64,000 nucleotides of DNA from positions 1 through 64,000 of the forward strand of contig NZ_QPII01000016.1 of assembly GCF_003336675.1 (NCBI RefSeq). Direction: 5' to 3'. Position numbers and translations under genes: made by a program. The notes under the pieces are model-generated. The model saw nothing but the letters and a program-made list of their open reading frames with translations, did not search any database and was not told the origin of the DNA. The first letter of the stretch is position 1; every line of letters begins with the position of its first letter. Positions 17,893-25,638 of this stretch are shown piece after piece. The DNA is from Billgrantia montanilacus (GTDB taxonomy: Bacteria; Pseudomonadota; Gammaproteobacteria; Pseudomonadales; Halomonadaceae).

Positions 17893-18333
17893 TCAGGTCA
17901 GGAGGTACGGTTGCAGCCATTCGCGGAGCTGAGGCCCCTGCAACAAGCCAGGTTGCCGCGCCACTTCCTGGCCGCCCCGGAAAACGATCAGGGTGGGAAT
18001 GCTGCGAATGCCGAAGCGCCCCGCCAACGCCTGCTGGGCTTCGGTATCCAGCTTGGCGAATCGCATCCGTGGTTCGAGTTCCTTCGCCGCATCGGCAAAT
18101 ATCGGTGCCATCGTCTTGCAGGGTCCGCACCAGCTGGCCCAGAAGTCCACGACCACCGGCATCTCGCTGCGCTCGACCACGGCACGAAAATTCTCCTGGG
18201 TTAGCTCAGCCGGCTCGCCGGTAAAAAGCCGATTTTTGCAGCTGCCGCATTTCGGGCCATTGCCCAGACGCGCCTGGCTGACGCGGTTGACAGCGCCACA
18301 GCTGGGGCAGCCAAGAATGAGTGAAGCGGACAT
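17893..18333 (-). CDS. trxC: Thioredoxin 2
   Basis: A 146-residue TrxC. The N-terminal zinc-binding domain has two CxxC pairs (C9/C12 and C29/C32), followed by a thioredoxin fold with W68-C-G-P-C72 and the cis-Pro loop S-I-P-T-L. E. coli TrxC has the same layout and length; it is a cytoplasmic disulfide reductase induced in oxidative stress. The start at 18333 has AGGAGA 8 nt upstream; the longer frame is not protein-like. Confidence 0.95.
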   Translation of the reverse strand: MSASLILGCPSCGAVNRVSQARLGNGPKCGSCKNRLFTGEPAELTQENFRAVVERSEMPVVVDFWASWCGPCKTMAPIFADAAKELEPRMRFAKLDTEAQQALAGRFGIRSIPTLIVFRGGQEVARQPGLLQGPQLREWLQPYLLT

Positions 18334-18490
18334 GAAGGGGTCTCCTCTGCGTGGGATTGATGACAAGATGATGCCACAGCCCGCGTCCATCAAGCTTTGC
18401 TGAGCAAAGGTGCCGCCATCATCCGGTACGGAATGATAAGGTTGGCGTGTTTGCAGGCATGGCGACATCCATCAAGGGGGAAGACGAGAA

Positions 18491-18778
18491 ATGAGCAGAG
18501 CCTATGTTGTGGGAAGCGTCACCATAAGGGATGCCGAAAAATGGGCACAGTACGTCGCCGAGGTGCCAGCCACCCTCACTCCCTGGGGCGGCGAACTCAT
18601 GCTGCGTGGCAAACAGGCCGCCGTGCTGGCGGGCCAGCCGCAGCACAGCAACCTGGTAGTGCTCTCCTTCCCCGACCTGGAATCGATCCACGGCTGGTAC
18701 GCCTCCCCCGCCTATCAGGTACTGATCCCACTGCGCGATGCCGCCGCAATGGTCGACCTGGCGGCCTACCAAGCCTAG
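18491..18778 (+). CDS. DUF1330 domain protein
   Basis: A 95-residue dimeric alpha-beta barrel type protein. The family pattern is visible as AYVVGSVTIRDAEKWAQYVAEVP, G-G-E-L-M-L-R-G, and the L-S-F-P-D-L-E-S-I-H-G-W-Y-A-S-P-A-Y block. Its biochemical role is not established in most bacteria. It stands alone 92 bp before the ABM-type monooxygenase, a related fold. Confidence 0.88.
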   Translation: MSRAYVVGSVTIRDAEKWAQYVAEVPATLTPWGGELMLRGKQAAVLAGQPQHSNLVVLSFPDLESIHGWYASPAYQVLIPLRDAAAMVDLAAYQA

Positions 18779-18871
18779 CCGTCTTCTCCGCTTGCGGACA
18801 TTTTCGGACAACACCTTATGATATCGTCCGCGTGCTATCGACCCGATCCCATTTTATCGCTGAGAGTTACC

Positions 18872-19219
18872 ATGTCACAGAAGATCTACTGTACCGCCAG
18901 TTTCAAGCCCAAGCCCGGTCGGGAAGAGGCCGTGTTCAAGGCGCTTCAGGCGCTCGAGCCCAACGCTCATCGTGAGGATGCCTGCCTGCTCTATACCGTC
19001 ACCCGCCAGATCGACAATCCCTTCGCCCAGGGGGAGAGCTATCCCATCGTCTTCCACGAGATCTGGGCCAACCGTGAAGCCTTCGAGGCGCACTGCCAGC
19101 GCCGCGAGATCCAGCAGTTCTTCCAGGCACAGGTCGAGTCTCCCGAAGGTGATATCGAAGCGGCCAATGTCTGCGTCTACACCGACGAACCGATCGATTT
19201 CGATGCCCCCCAGCTATAG
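18872..19219 (+). CDS. Antibiotic biosynthesis monooxygenase (ABM) family protein
   Basis: A 115-residue ferredoxin-like alpha-beta barrel protein. The ABM pattern is visible: CTASFKPKPGREEAVFKAL near the start, LYTVTRQIDNP in the second strand, and FHEIWANREAFEAHCQ in the third. The family includes YgiN-type quinol monooxygenases and related small enzymes. The start at 18872 was preferred to the 18-residue extension, which lacks family similarity. A strong hairpin at 19247-19268 follows the gene. Confidence 0.85.
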   Translation: MSQKIYCTASFKPKPGREEAVFKALQALEPNAHREDACLLYTVTRQIDNPFAQGESYPIVFHEIWANREAFEAHCQRREIQQFFQAQVESPEGDIEAANVCVYTDEPIDFDAPQL

Positions 19220-19246
19220 TGATTGATCGCACACTGCCGCGAAGCG

Positions 19247-19268
19247 GGCGGGAGCCGCGGCTCCCGCC
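19247..19268. terminator. GC-rich palindromic hairpin after the ABM gene
   Basis: A perfect 22-bp inverted repeat with arms GGCGGGAGCC and GGCTCCCGCC. It lies 28 bp after the ABM stop. It is not followed by a T-run, so it could be a weak terminator or an mRNA-stabilising hairpin. Confidence 0.45.
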
Positions 19269-19322
19269 TGTAACCTGTGAGTTAACCACCCCAGCATACC
19301 GCCAGCCTTCAAGGAGGTCCCC

Positions 19323-19643
19323 ATGGGGCGCCTGTTTTCCCTTATCGTGATTGTGAGCCTGGCCTATGGCGGGCTCTACTTCTACTACGGCGTGGCGATG
19401 AAGCAAGCCATCGAACGGCAGATCGATGACCGCGGCCTCACCGCACTCGAAGTGGAACGTATCCATTACGGCCCGCTGGCGCCGATCACCTCGGACGCCA
19501 GGATCTCGGCCACCGTGACCTACCGCGGCGCCGAGGCCACGCTGAACATCAGGGTCATCGGCCACCCGATCTTTTCGGACGAAATGCGGGTCGAACTCGA
19601 TGGGCTTCAGGCACTGCGGCTAAGGATCGGAACCGGGGAGTGA
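19323..19643 (+). CDS. Small single-span membrane protein of unknown function
   Basis: A 106-residue protein with an N-terminal membrane anchor (residues 4-22, LFSLIVIVSLAYGGLYFYY) and a mature domain of alternating beta strands. The start is certain: AAGGAGG stands 5 nt ahead. I do not recognise the family. It lies between the ABM gene and ppiC on the same strand. Confidence 0.75.
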   Translation: MGRLFSLIVIVSLAYGGLYFYYGVAMKQAIERQIDDRGLTALEVERIHYGPLAPITSDARISATVTYRGAEATLNIRVIGHPIFSDEMRVELDGLQALRLRIGTGE

Positions 19644-19747
19644 AGACACCGGTGAAACCGAACCCACCGGCAGCGCCGCCTGGCTTGTCGGCATGATAGA
19701 ATTGTTCCTCCTTTCATCGGCAAGACGCCAATTTTGGAGAGTGCAAC

Positions 19748-20026
19748 ATGGCCAGGGCAACCGCGCGTCATATTCTGGTAAGCAGCGAAGCGAAGTGTGA
19801 GGCCCTCAAGGCCGAGATCGAGGGCGGTCGCGATTTCGCCGAGGTGGCGAAAGAGAACTCCTCCTGCCCCTCCAGCGCCCAGGGCGGCGATCTGGGCAGC
19901 TTCGGGCCGGGCCAGATGGTTCGTGAGTTCGACGAGGTCGTCTTCTCCGGCGAGCTGAACAAGGTTCACGGCCCGGTGAAGACCCAGTTCGGCTATCATC
20001 TGCTGGAAATCACCAGCCGCAGCTAA
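19748..20026 (+). CDS. ppiC: Parvulin-type peptidyl-prolyl cis-trans isomerase
   Basis: A 92-residue single-domain parvulin, the size of E. coli PpiC. Parvulin signs are the ARHILVSS start, [10 protein letters not shown], the [13 protein letters not shown] block, and the closing [11 protein letters not shown]. There is no signal peptide, so it is cytoplasmic. The interspersed palindromic element begins at the base right after its TAA. Confidence 0.95.
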   Translation: MARATARHILVSSEAKCEALKAEIEGGRDFAEVAKENSSCPSSAQGGDLGSFGPGQMVREFDEVVFSGELNKVHGPVKTQFGYHLLEITSRS

Positions 20027-20169
20027 GGGAACACTGCACAAATGCCTGCGCGAGCGAATCACGGCGTTGCGCGGTGCTCGAAGCCCTCACATATACCCCA
20101 TATGCTCCGGCTCCTGCGCTCCGTGCGCCTTGTGCTTCATCTCGCTCGTCGATTTGTGCAGCGTTTCCC
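20027..20169. repeat. Interspersed palindromic element, copy 1 (143 bp)
   Basis: It begins with GGGAACACTGCACAAAT directly after the ppiC stop and ends with ATTTGTGCAGCGTTTCCC, an imperfect terminal inverted repeat. The inside shares long blocks with the copy at 58286-58494, including the CATATACCCCATATG stretch. Copy 1 lacks about 66 bp of internal sequence present in copy 2. It encodes nothing. It looks like a non-mobile-by-itself MITE or REP-like family. Confidence 0.85.
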
Positions 20170-20286
20170 TGAAGAGTGGCGACAGCCAGGAGAAGCCGCA
20201 CGTGCCCGTCACGGCGGCTTTTTTGGTTCCACAGCCTGTGCCGGGTGACATCTCGCGTTACGATGGTGCCCATTGGTTCGTTCTCC

Positions 20287-20320
20287 AAGGAAGCACTGAA
20301 CAAAGGTGCGGTGCTTCCTT
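20287..20320. repeat. Hairpin related to the palindromic element ends
   Basis: Arms AAGGAAGCAC and GTGCTTCCTT enclose a 14-nt loop that starts TGAACAAA. The left arm plus loop resembles the element terminus (GGAAACACTGCACAAA). It lies 20 bp before the ABC transporter start and may be a relic of a third element or a leader hairpin. Confidence 0.45.
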
Positions 20321-20339
20321 ACGGAAACAGGGACGACGC

Positions 20340-21362
20340 ATGACAATATCATTCAATCACCTGCCCACGACCATGCCTGACGATAGCACGCCAGAAGATC
20401 GCGCTGCCCCAGGACAAAGCGAGACCACCGGCTCCCCGATGATCCAGGTGGAGCAGCTCGACAAGGTCTTCGATGGCGGTTTCCAGGCGTTGAAGAACGT
20501 CAGCCTGGAGATCCAGCGCGGTGAGATCTTCGCCCTGCTCGGCCCCAATGGCGCGGGAAAGACCACCTTGATCAGTGTGATCTGCGGTCTGGTGCGGGCG
20601 AGCAGCGGTAGCGTCAAGGTCGATGGCCATGACAACGTGGCCGACTACCGCCAGGCACGGGCCATGATCGGCCTGGTGCCGCAGGAGCTCACCAACGAGG
20701 CCTTTACCACGGTATGGGATACGGTGAGCTTCAGTCGCGGGCTGTTCGGCAAGCCCAAGAACCCTGCACATATCGAGAACGTCCTGCGCGCCCTGACCCT
20801 GTGGGAGAAGCGCAACAACCGCTTGCTGGAGCTCTCCGGCGGCATGAAGCGCCGGGTACTGATCGCCAAGGCACTGGCCCATGAGCCCAAGGTGCTGTTT
20901 CTCGACGAGCCCACCGCCGGCGTCGACGTGGAGCTGCGCCGCGAGATGTGGGAGGTGGTACGCCAATTGCGCGACCAGGGGGTCACCATCATCCTGACCA
21001 CCCACTACATCGAGGAAGCCGAGGAGATGGCCGACCGCATCGGAGTGATCCTGCGTGGCGAGCTGGTGCTGGTGGAAGAGAAGGCGGCGCTGATGCGCCA
21101 GCTGGGCCGCAAGGAACTGACCCTCCACCTGGACCATGCACTGGACCAGGTCCCCGCGGCACTGGCCGGCCACGACTTGGCGCTAACCGAGGAGGGCCAT
21201 GCCCTGGTCTACACCTACGATGTGGCACGGCAGGAGGAAGGTACCGGTATCGCCGGCCTGCTTGCCGACCTGGAGGCTACCGGCATCCGGGTGAAGGATC
21301 TGCATACCCGGCAGAGTTCGCTGGAGGAAATTTTCGTCAGCCTGGTCAGGGAGAGAGCATGA
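20340..21362 (+). CDS. ABC-2 type exporter ATP-binding protein, YadG-like
   Basis: A 340-residue ATPase with an added N-terminal tail. Walker A is GPNGAGKTT, the signature is [15 protein letters not shown], Walker B is [12 protein letters not shown], and the H-loop is [18 protein letters not shown]. After the ATPase core comes an about 90-residue C-terminal regulatory domain, as in drug or polysaccharide ABC-2 exporters. ATG 20340 has a moderate site; the core could also start at MIQVEQL (residue 34). It overlaps the permease gene by ATGA. E. coli YadG/YadH is the closest layout I recognise; the substrate is unknown. Confidence 0.9.
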   Translation: MTISFNHLPTTMPDDSTPEDRAAPGQSETTGSPMIQVEQLDKVFDGGFQALKNVSLEIQRGEIFALLGPNGAGKTTLISVICGLVRASSGSVKVDGHDNVADYRQARAMIGLVPQELTNEAFTTVWDTVSFSRGLFGKPKNPAHIENVLRALTLWEKRNNRLLELSGGMKRRVLIAKALAHEPKVLFLDEPTAGVDVELRREMWEVVRQLRDQGVTIILTTHYIEEAEEMADRIGVILRGELVLVEEKAALMRQLGRKELTLHLDHALDQVPAALAGHDLALTEEGHALVYTYDVARQEEGTGIAGLLADLEATGIRVKDLHTRQSSLEEIFVSLVRERA

Positions 21363-22120
21363 ACCTGCAGTCCGTCAAGACCATCTATCTGGCCGAGATG
21401 GCACGAAGCCTGCGCACCGTACTGCAGAGCATCGTCTCACCGGTGGTATCCACCTCGCTCTACTTCGTGGTCTTTGGCGCCGCTATCGGATCGCGCATCA
21501 GCGAAGTGGATGGTGTGAGTTACGGTGCCTTCATCGTGCCCGGGCTGATCATGCTGATGCTGCTGACTCAGAGTGTCTCCACCGCTTCGTTCGGTATTTT
21601 CTTTCCCCGCTTCTCGGGCTCGATCTACGAAATCCTCTCGGCCCCCATCTCCTACCTGGAGATCGTCCTGGGCTTCGTCGGTGCGGCGGCCACCAAGTCG
21701 CTGATATTGGGCCTGATCGTGCTCGGCACGGCACGCCTCTTCGTGCCCTTTACCATCCAATACCCACTGGTCATGCTGCTCTTCCTGGTGCTCACCGCCC
21801 TCACCTTCAGCCTGCTCGGCTTCATCATCGGCATCTGGGCCGACGGCTTCGAGAAGCTGCAGCTGGTGCCACTGCTGGTGGTCACGCCGCTGACTTTCCT
21901 CGGTGGCACCTTCTACTCCATCGACATGCTGCCTCCCTTCTGGCAAACGGTGACGCTGCTCAACCCGGTGGTCTACCTGGTCAGCGGCTTTCGCTGGAGT
22001 TTCTACGGCAGCGGCGATGTCAGCATCTGGGCCAGCGTGCTAATGATCGTGGCTTTCCTGGGAGTCTCGCTGGCGGTGGTGAACTGGATATTCAAGACCG
22101 GCTATCGTCTCAAGCCATGA
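21359..22120 (+). CDS. ABC-2 type exporter permease, YadH-like
   Basis: A 253-residue membrane protein with six predicted helices, the ABC2_membrane fold. Family signs are the first helix with [21 protein letters not shown], the [20 protein letters not shown] coupling region and the L-G-G-T-F-Y-S loop. Its ATG overlaps the stop of the ATPase gene. The two form a complete half-size exporter operon. Confidence 0.92.
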   Translation: MNLQSVKTIYLAEMARSLRTVLQSIVSPVVSTSLYFVVFGAAIGSRISEVDGVSYGAFIVPGLIMLMLLTQSVSTASFGIFFPRFSGSIYEILSAPISYLEIVLGFVGAAATKSLILGLIVLGTARLFVPFTIQYPLVMLLFLVLTALTFSLLGFIIGIWADGFEKLQLVPLLVVTPLTFLGGTFYSIDMLPPFWQTVTLLNPVVYLVSGFRWSFYGSGDVSIWASVLMIVAFLGVSLAVVNWIFKTGYRLKP

Positions 22121-22400
22121 GCCGGCACCTCTGTCGACTGCCGCGGCATCCGGCAACTGGAGACCTCAGCCGTTTCTTGCGGGCTGCTTGCAACTTTTTC
22201 CGGCCATCGTGTAATTTTGTGTAGCGAATGCGCACAGGAGACGCTGGTAAAGTGCAAGACTCGCGTCCATGCTTGATGTGTGCAACGAAGCGGCGCATCC
22301 AGGGAACCGGCTCCGCGGAAGACCGACAAGAACGATAAGCGGAAGGAGTCTGTCGCGGCGTCGAGGCGCTGTGAACAGCATCCTTTCAAGGAAAGAGTCG

Positions 22401-23627
22401 ATGGCTGCTGGCAACAACGAGGCCAGGGAGGCGCCTCTTCTCGACTGGCGCAGCGAGTTTCAGGATGCGGCGCTGGAAGCGTTACACCGCCGCACCATGC
22501 TGGCGCAGGATGCCCAGCAGCTTTGCTATGCTCTGTTGGCAATTGCCGTCATTTTCCTCGCCTTTATCCTGGCTGACGTCACCCTGCTCGGCGTTGGCAG
22601 TGACTTTCTCGCACTGCTGGCCATCCGCACGTTCGTTGCTCTTTGCTGTATGGCATTGGCCATGGCGGTCAAGCTGCAGCCAGCACTGGCACATCGCCGG
22701 TTACCGGTGAACCTCGCTTACCTCGTCGGCATCAGCGGGCTTCTTCTCACCATACCGCTGCATCCGGGCCCCGTCGGCCTGCATATCGCCACCATGGTGG
22801 TCGCCAGTACGACGCTCTACCTGCTCGTACCCAACCGCCTGCCGTGGATCCTTGCCTGGAATGCCTATCTCCTCCTCGGCTTTACCGTCGCGCTCGGTTA
22901 CTGGTCCGATCTCTCGCCTGGCATGCTCGCCAGCGGCCTGCTGCTGCTGGGCTTCGCCAACCTGCTGGGCTGGGTGACGCTAAACCGACTCAACCGACTT
23001 CAGCGCAGGCAGTTCGCCCTGCTGGTCGAGGAGCGTGAAAATAATCGCCAGTTACAATCCGAGATCGAGGAAAGGCGATTGCTGGAACAGCAGCTGCGTA
23101 TCATGGCCAGCACCGACCACCTGACCGGAATCGCCAACCGCCGCCACTTCTTCGAGCTGGCCGAGCGAGAGTTGAATCGCTCCAGGCGTCAAGGGATACC
23201 GCTGGCCATCTGCATGGTCGACATCGACCTGTTCAAGGAACTCAACGATCATCATGGCCATGCGGTGGGCGACCTTGTCCTGGCCACGGTGGCTTCCTGC
23301 TGCGAGTCGGTGCTGCGTGAAACGGACATCATCGGCCGTTACGGCGGTGAGGAGTTCGTCATCGCCCTACCCCAGGCCGATACCACCACTGCCACCACCA
23401 TTGCCGAACGGCTACGCAAGAAAGTGTCCCTACTCTCCCTGCCCATGCTGAGCGATACTGCCGTACTGTCCGTCACGGTGGGAATCAGTCGTGTGGAGGA
23501 GGATGAAACGACACTCACTCCGGCCCTGCTCCGCGCCGACGAGGCACTCTACGAAGGCAAGGCACAGGGGCGCAACCGTGTCGTGGTAGCTGGCTCCCCC
23601 TCATCCCGGGACGCCATCGAAGCCTGA
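22401..23627 (+). CDS. Membrane diguanylate cyclase (GGDEF)
   Basis: A 408-residue protein: six N-terminal membrane helices (residues about 35-200) forming a MASE-like sensor, a short coiled coil (ENNRQLQSEIEERRLLEQQL) and a C-terminal GGDEF domain. The active-site loop is R-Y-G-G-E-E-F, an allowed variant of GGDEF, and DHLTGIANRRHF and CMVDIDLFKELND are present, so it is probably active. It makes cyclic di-GMP from GTP. ATG 22401 has AAGGAAAG; the longer frame upstream is not protein-like. Confidence 0.93.
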   Translation: MAAGNNEAREAPLLDWRSEFQDAALEALHRRTMLAQDAQQLCYALLAIAVIFLAFILADVTLLGVGSDFLALLAIRTFVALCCMALAMAVKLQPALAHRRLPVNLAYLVGISGLLLTIPLHPGPVGLHIATMVVASTTLYLLVPNRLPWILAWNAYLLLGFTVALGYWSDLSPGMLASGLLLLGFANLLGWVTLNRLNRLQRRQFALLVEERENNRQLQSEIEERRLLEQQLRIMASTDHLTGIANRRHFFELAERELNRSRRQGIPLAICMVDIDLFKELNDHHGHAVGDLVLATVASCCESVLRETDIIGRYGGEEFVIALPQADTTTATTIAERLRKKVSLLSLPMLSDTAVLSVTVGISRVEEDETTLTPALLRADEALYEGKAQGRNRVVVAGSPSSRDAIEA

Positions 23628-23711
23628 GTGGCCGTGTCCAGTCAGTTGCCGGGTTGAACTCAGCCCCGTGGGGGGTATCATCGCTTTCCTGCCCTTCTGC
23701 CCGGACACTCC

Positions 23712-24728
23712 ATGCCGATACTGCACAGCATCATCCACCGCATCGCCAAGGCATCCGGCGAGCAGCCCGCCACCCTGCATCCGGCGCCTGCCGAACCCGC
23801 GGTTTCGGACTCCCTGGAAGATCTTCTGGCCGGCTTCAACGACGCCTACCATGCCAAGCCCAAAGCCTGGGGTCACTTCAAGCTCGAGCAGGACGTCGAG
23901 GAAACGCAGGAGCTGCGGTTCCCCCGGGAGCTGGCAAGCTATCTGGATGGCCACAGCGACTTCATCGCCTTCACCCGTGGCGTGGCACAGCGCATCGCCG
24001 AACTGCTCGATGCACACCTGTCGATCTCCGGACACCTGCTGTTCGTCGACTATCAGCATGGCGACACCCGCTACCTGAGCCTGGCCCTGCTTCATCACCG
24101 CGAAGGTTACGCCATCGATACCGAACACAGCGTAGTACCCTCAGCACAGCTGAACCTGACCCAGATGAGCCTGGCGGCGCGCATCAATCTCAGCCAGTGG
24201 CGCAGCGACTCACCATCCCGGCAGTATCTCTCCTGGACCCGGGACCGCGGCGGCAAGAAATTGGCCGAGGGCTTCGCCGAACTGCTCGGTGCCACGGAGG
24301 GCGTGGACGCCACCGGCGAGACACGCACCCTGCTGAAGGCCTTCAGCGACTATGTGGAGCAGGAGGACTTTGCCGAAGAGCAGAGCCGGGAGAAGACCGA
24401 CGTGCTGCTCGACTATGCCAACGAGCAGGCGCGCAGCGGCGAGCCCATGACCCTGGAAGCGCTCTCGGAACTGCTCGACGAGCAGCAGCCGAAGGCTTTC
24501 TTCGACCATATCCGCAACGCCGACTACGGGCTATCGCCCGAGATCCCCCCCGACAAGCGAACTCTCAGCCAGTTTCGCCGCTTCACCGGCCGTTCCAACG
24601 GCGTTTCGATCAGCTTCGATTCGCATCTGCTCGGCTCCAGCATCGAATACGATGAAACGCAGGACCGGCTGATCATCAAGAAAGTCCCCAACGGGTTACG
24701 GGAGCAGCTCAAGGAGCGGCAGGGATGA
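23712..24728 (+). CDS. yejK: Nucleoid-associated protein YejK/NdpA
   Basis: A 338-residue protein of the NdpA family, usual length about 335. The start (MPILHSIIHRIAK) and the central blocks (F-T-R-G-V-A-Q-R-I; L-S-L-A-L-L-H-H-R-E-G-Y; E-G-F-A-E-L-L-G) match the family. It associates with DNA and the nucleoid and has been linked to topoisomerase modulation in Pseudomonas. Its 3' end overlaps the convergent amidotransferase gene by 20 bp. Confidence 0.92.
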   Translation: MPILHSIIHRIAKASGEQPATLHPAPAEPAVSDSLEDLLAGFNDAYHAKPKAWGHFKLEQDVEETQELRFPRELASYLDGHSDFIAFTRGVAQRIAELLDAHLSISGHLLFVDYQHGDTRYLSLALLHHREGYAIDTEHSVVPSAQLNLTQMSLAARINLSQWRSDSPSRQYLSWTRDRGGKKLAEGFAELLGATEGVDATGETRTLLKAFSDYVEQEDFAEEQSREKTDVLLDYANEQARSGEPMTLEALSELLDEQQPKAFFDHIRNADYGLSPEIPPDKRTLSQFRRFTGRSNGVSISFDSHLLGSSIEYDETQDRLIIKKVPNGLREQLKERQG

Positions 24729-25446
24729 GTTGATTGGCCGCCTCCGCCGCCATCAACCACTCCCTGAAGACCTGCTGGCCACGCCGCTCGAGATCCGGCC
24801 CCAGCGACAGCGCCTGCTGACGGATATCTACCGGGTCGACGCCTGACCCCGCGAGCTCGGCGGCATGGCCGATCAGCCACTGCTCGATTCGTCCCGGATC
24901 CGCCTCGAGATGAAACTGCAGCCCCAGCACGCTATCGCCCACGGCAAAGGCCTGGTGGGCGCAGTCATGGCTGTAAGCCAGGCGCACCGCGCCGGGTGGG
25001 GTCTCGAACATGTCGCCATGCCAATGCAATACGGTATCCGGATTGCCGATATGGCGCAGCGAGCTCTCCTGTCCCTCCCGGGTCAGGCTGAGATCGGCGA
25101 ACCCAATCTCCTTCTCGGGCATGGGGAAAACCCTGCCCCCCAGCGCGCGGGCGATCAACTGTGCCCCCAGGCAGATGCCGAGCAGCGGTCGCCCCGTATC
25201 GAGCCGATGGCGAATGGCATCGAGCTCGGCGCCGAGGAAGGGGTATAGCGCCTCGTCGTTGGCCCCTATCGGCCCTCCCAGCACTACCATCAGCTCAGGG
25301 CTATCGACATCCAGTGCCTCCAGAGCATCGGGGCCCAGCAGGCCCGGATCCAGATAACGAATCCGGTAGCCGAACTCTTCGAGAACCGGTTCAAAGATAC
25401 CCAGATCCTCGAAAGCGACATGGCGAAAGGCGACGACACTCTTCAT
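24709..25446 (-). CDS. Class I glutamine amidotransferase, GMP synthase-like
   Basis: A 245-residue single-domain GATase1. The nucleophile elbow is G-I-C-L-G-A-Q-L-I-A, and the catalytic His and Glu lie in L-Q-F-H-L-E-A-D. Such stand-alone amidotransferase homologues often act on gamma-glutamyl compounds. The start at 25446 has AAGGAG 11 nt upstream and fits the family N-terminus; the 31-residue extension is unlikely. Substrate unknown. Confidence 0.88.
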   Translation of the reverse strand: MKSVVAFRHVAFEDLGIFEPVLEEFGYRIRYLDPGLLGPDALEALDVDSPELMVVLGGPIGANDEALYPFLGAELDAIRHRLDTGRPLLGICLGAQLIARALGGRVFPMPEKEIGFADLSLTREGQESSLRHIGNPDTVLHWHGDMFETPPGAVRLAYSHDCAHQAFAVGDSVLGLQFHLEADPGRIEQWLIGHAAELAGSGVDPVDIRQQALSLGPDLERRGQQVFREWLMAAEAANQLIPAAP

Positions 25447-25638
25447 GCGAAAGAAGCTCCTTTTCTTGCAGACGTTACGGCACGCGACTGGGGCAAAAGC
25501 CAGCGTCGGCCTCTCCTTCTTGTACTGAGAATGGCACAAGGCGACAAGTCTCGTTTGCCGTGACGGCGCAAACCCGACTAGTTTGAGTGTGAAGCAACAC
25601 GATGCGCTTCAATAATGTAGCAAGGAGGGAGCCCGGTT

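Noticed and set aside
20027..20169. Complete insertion sequence
   Set aside because: There is no transposase frame and the element is only 143 bp.
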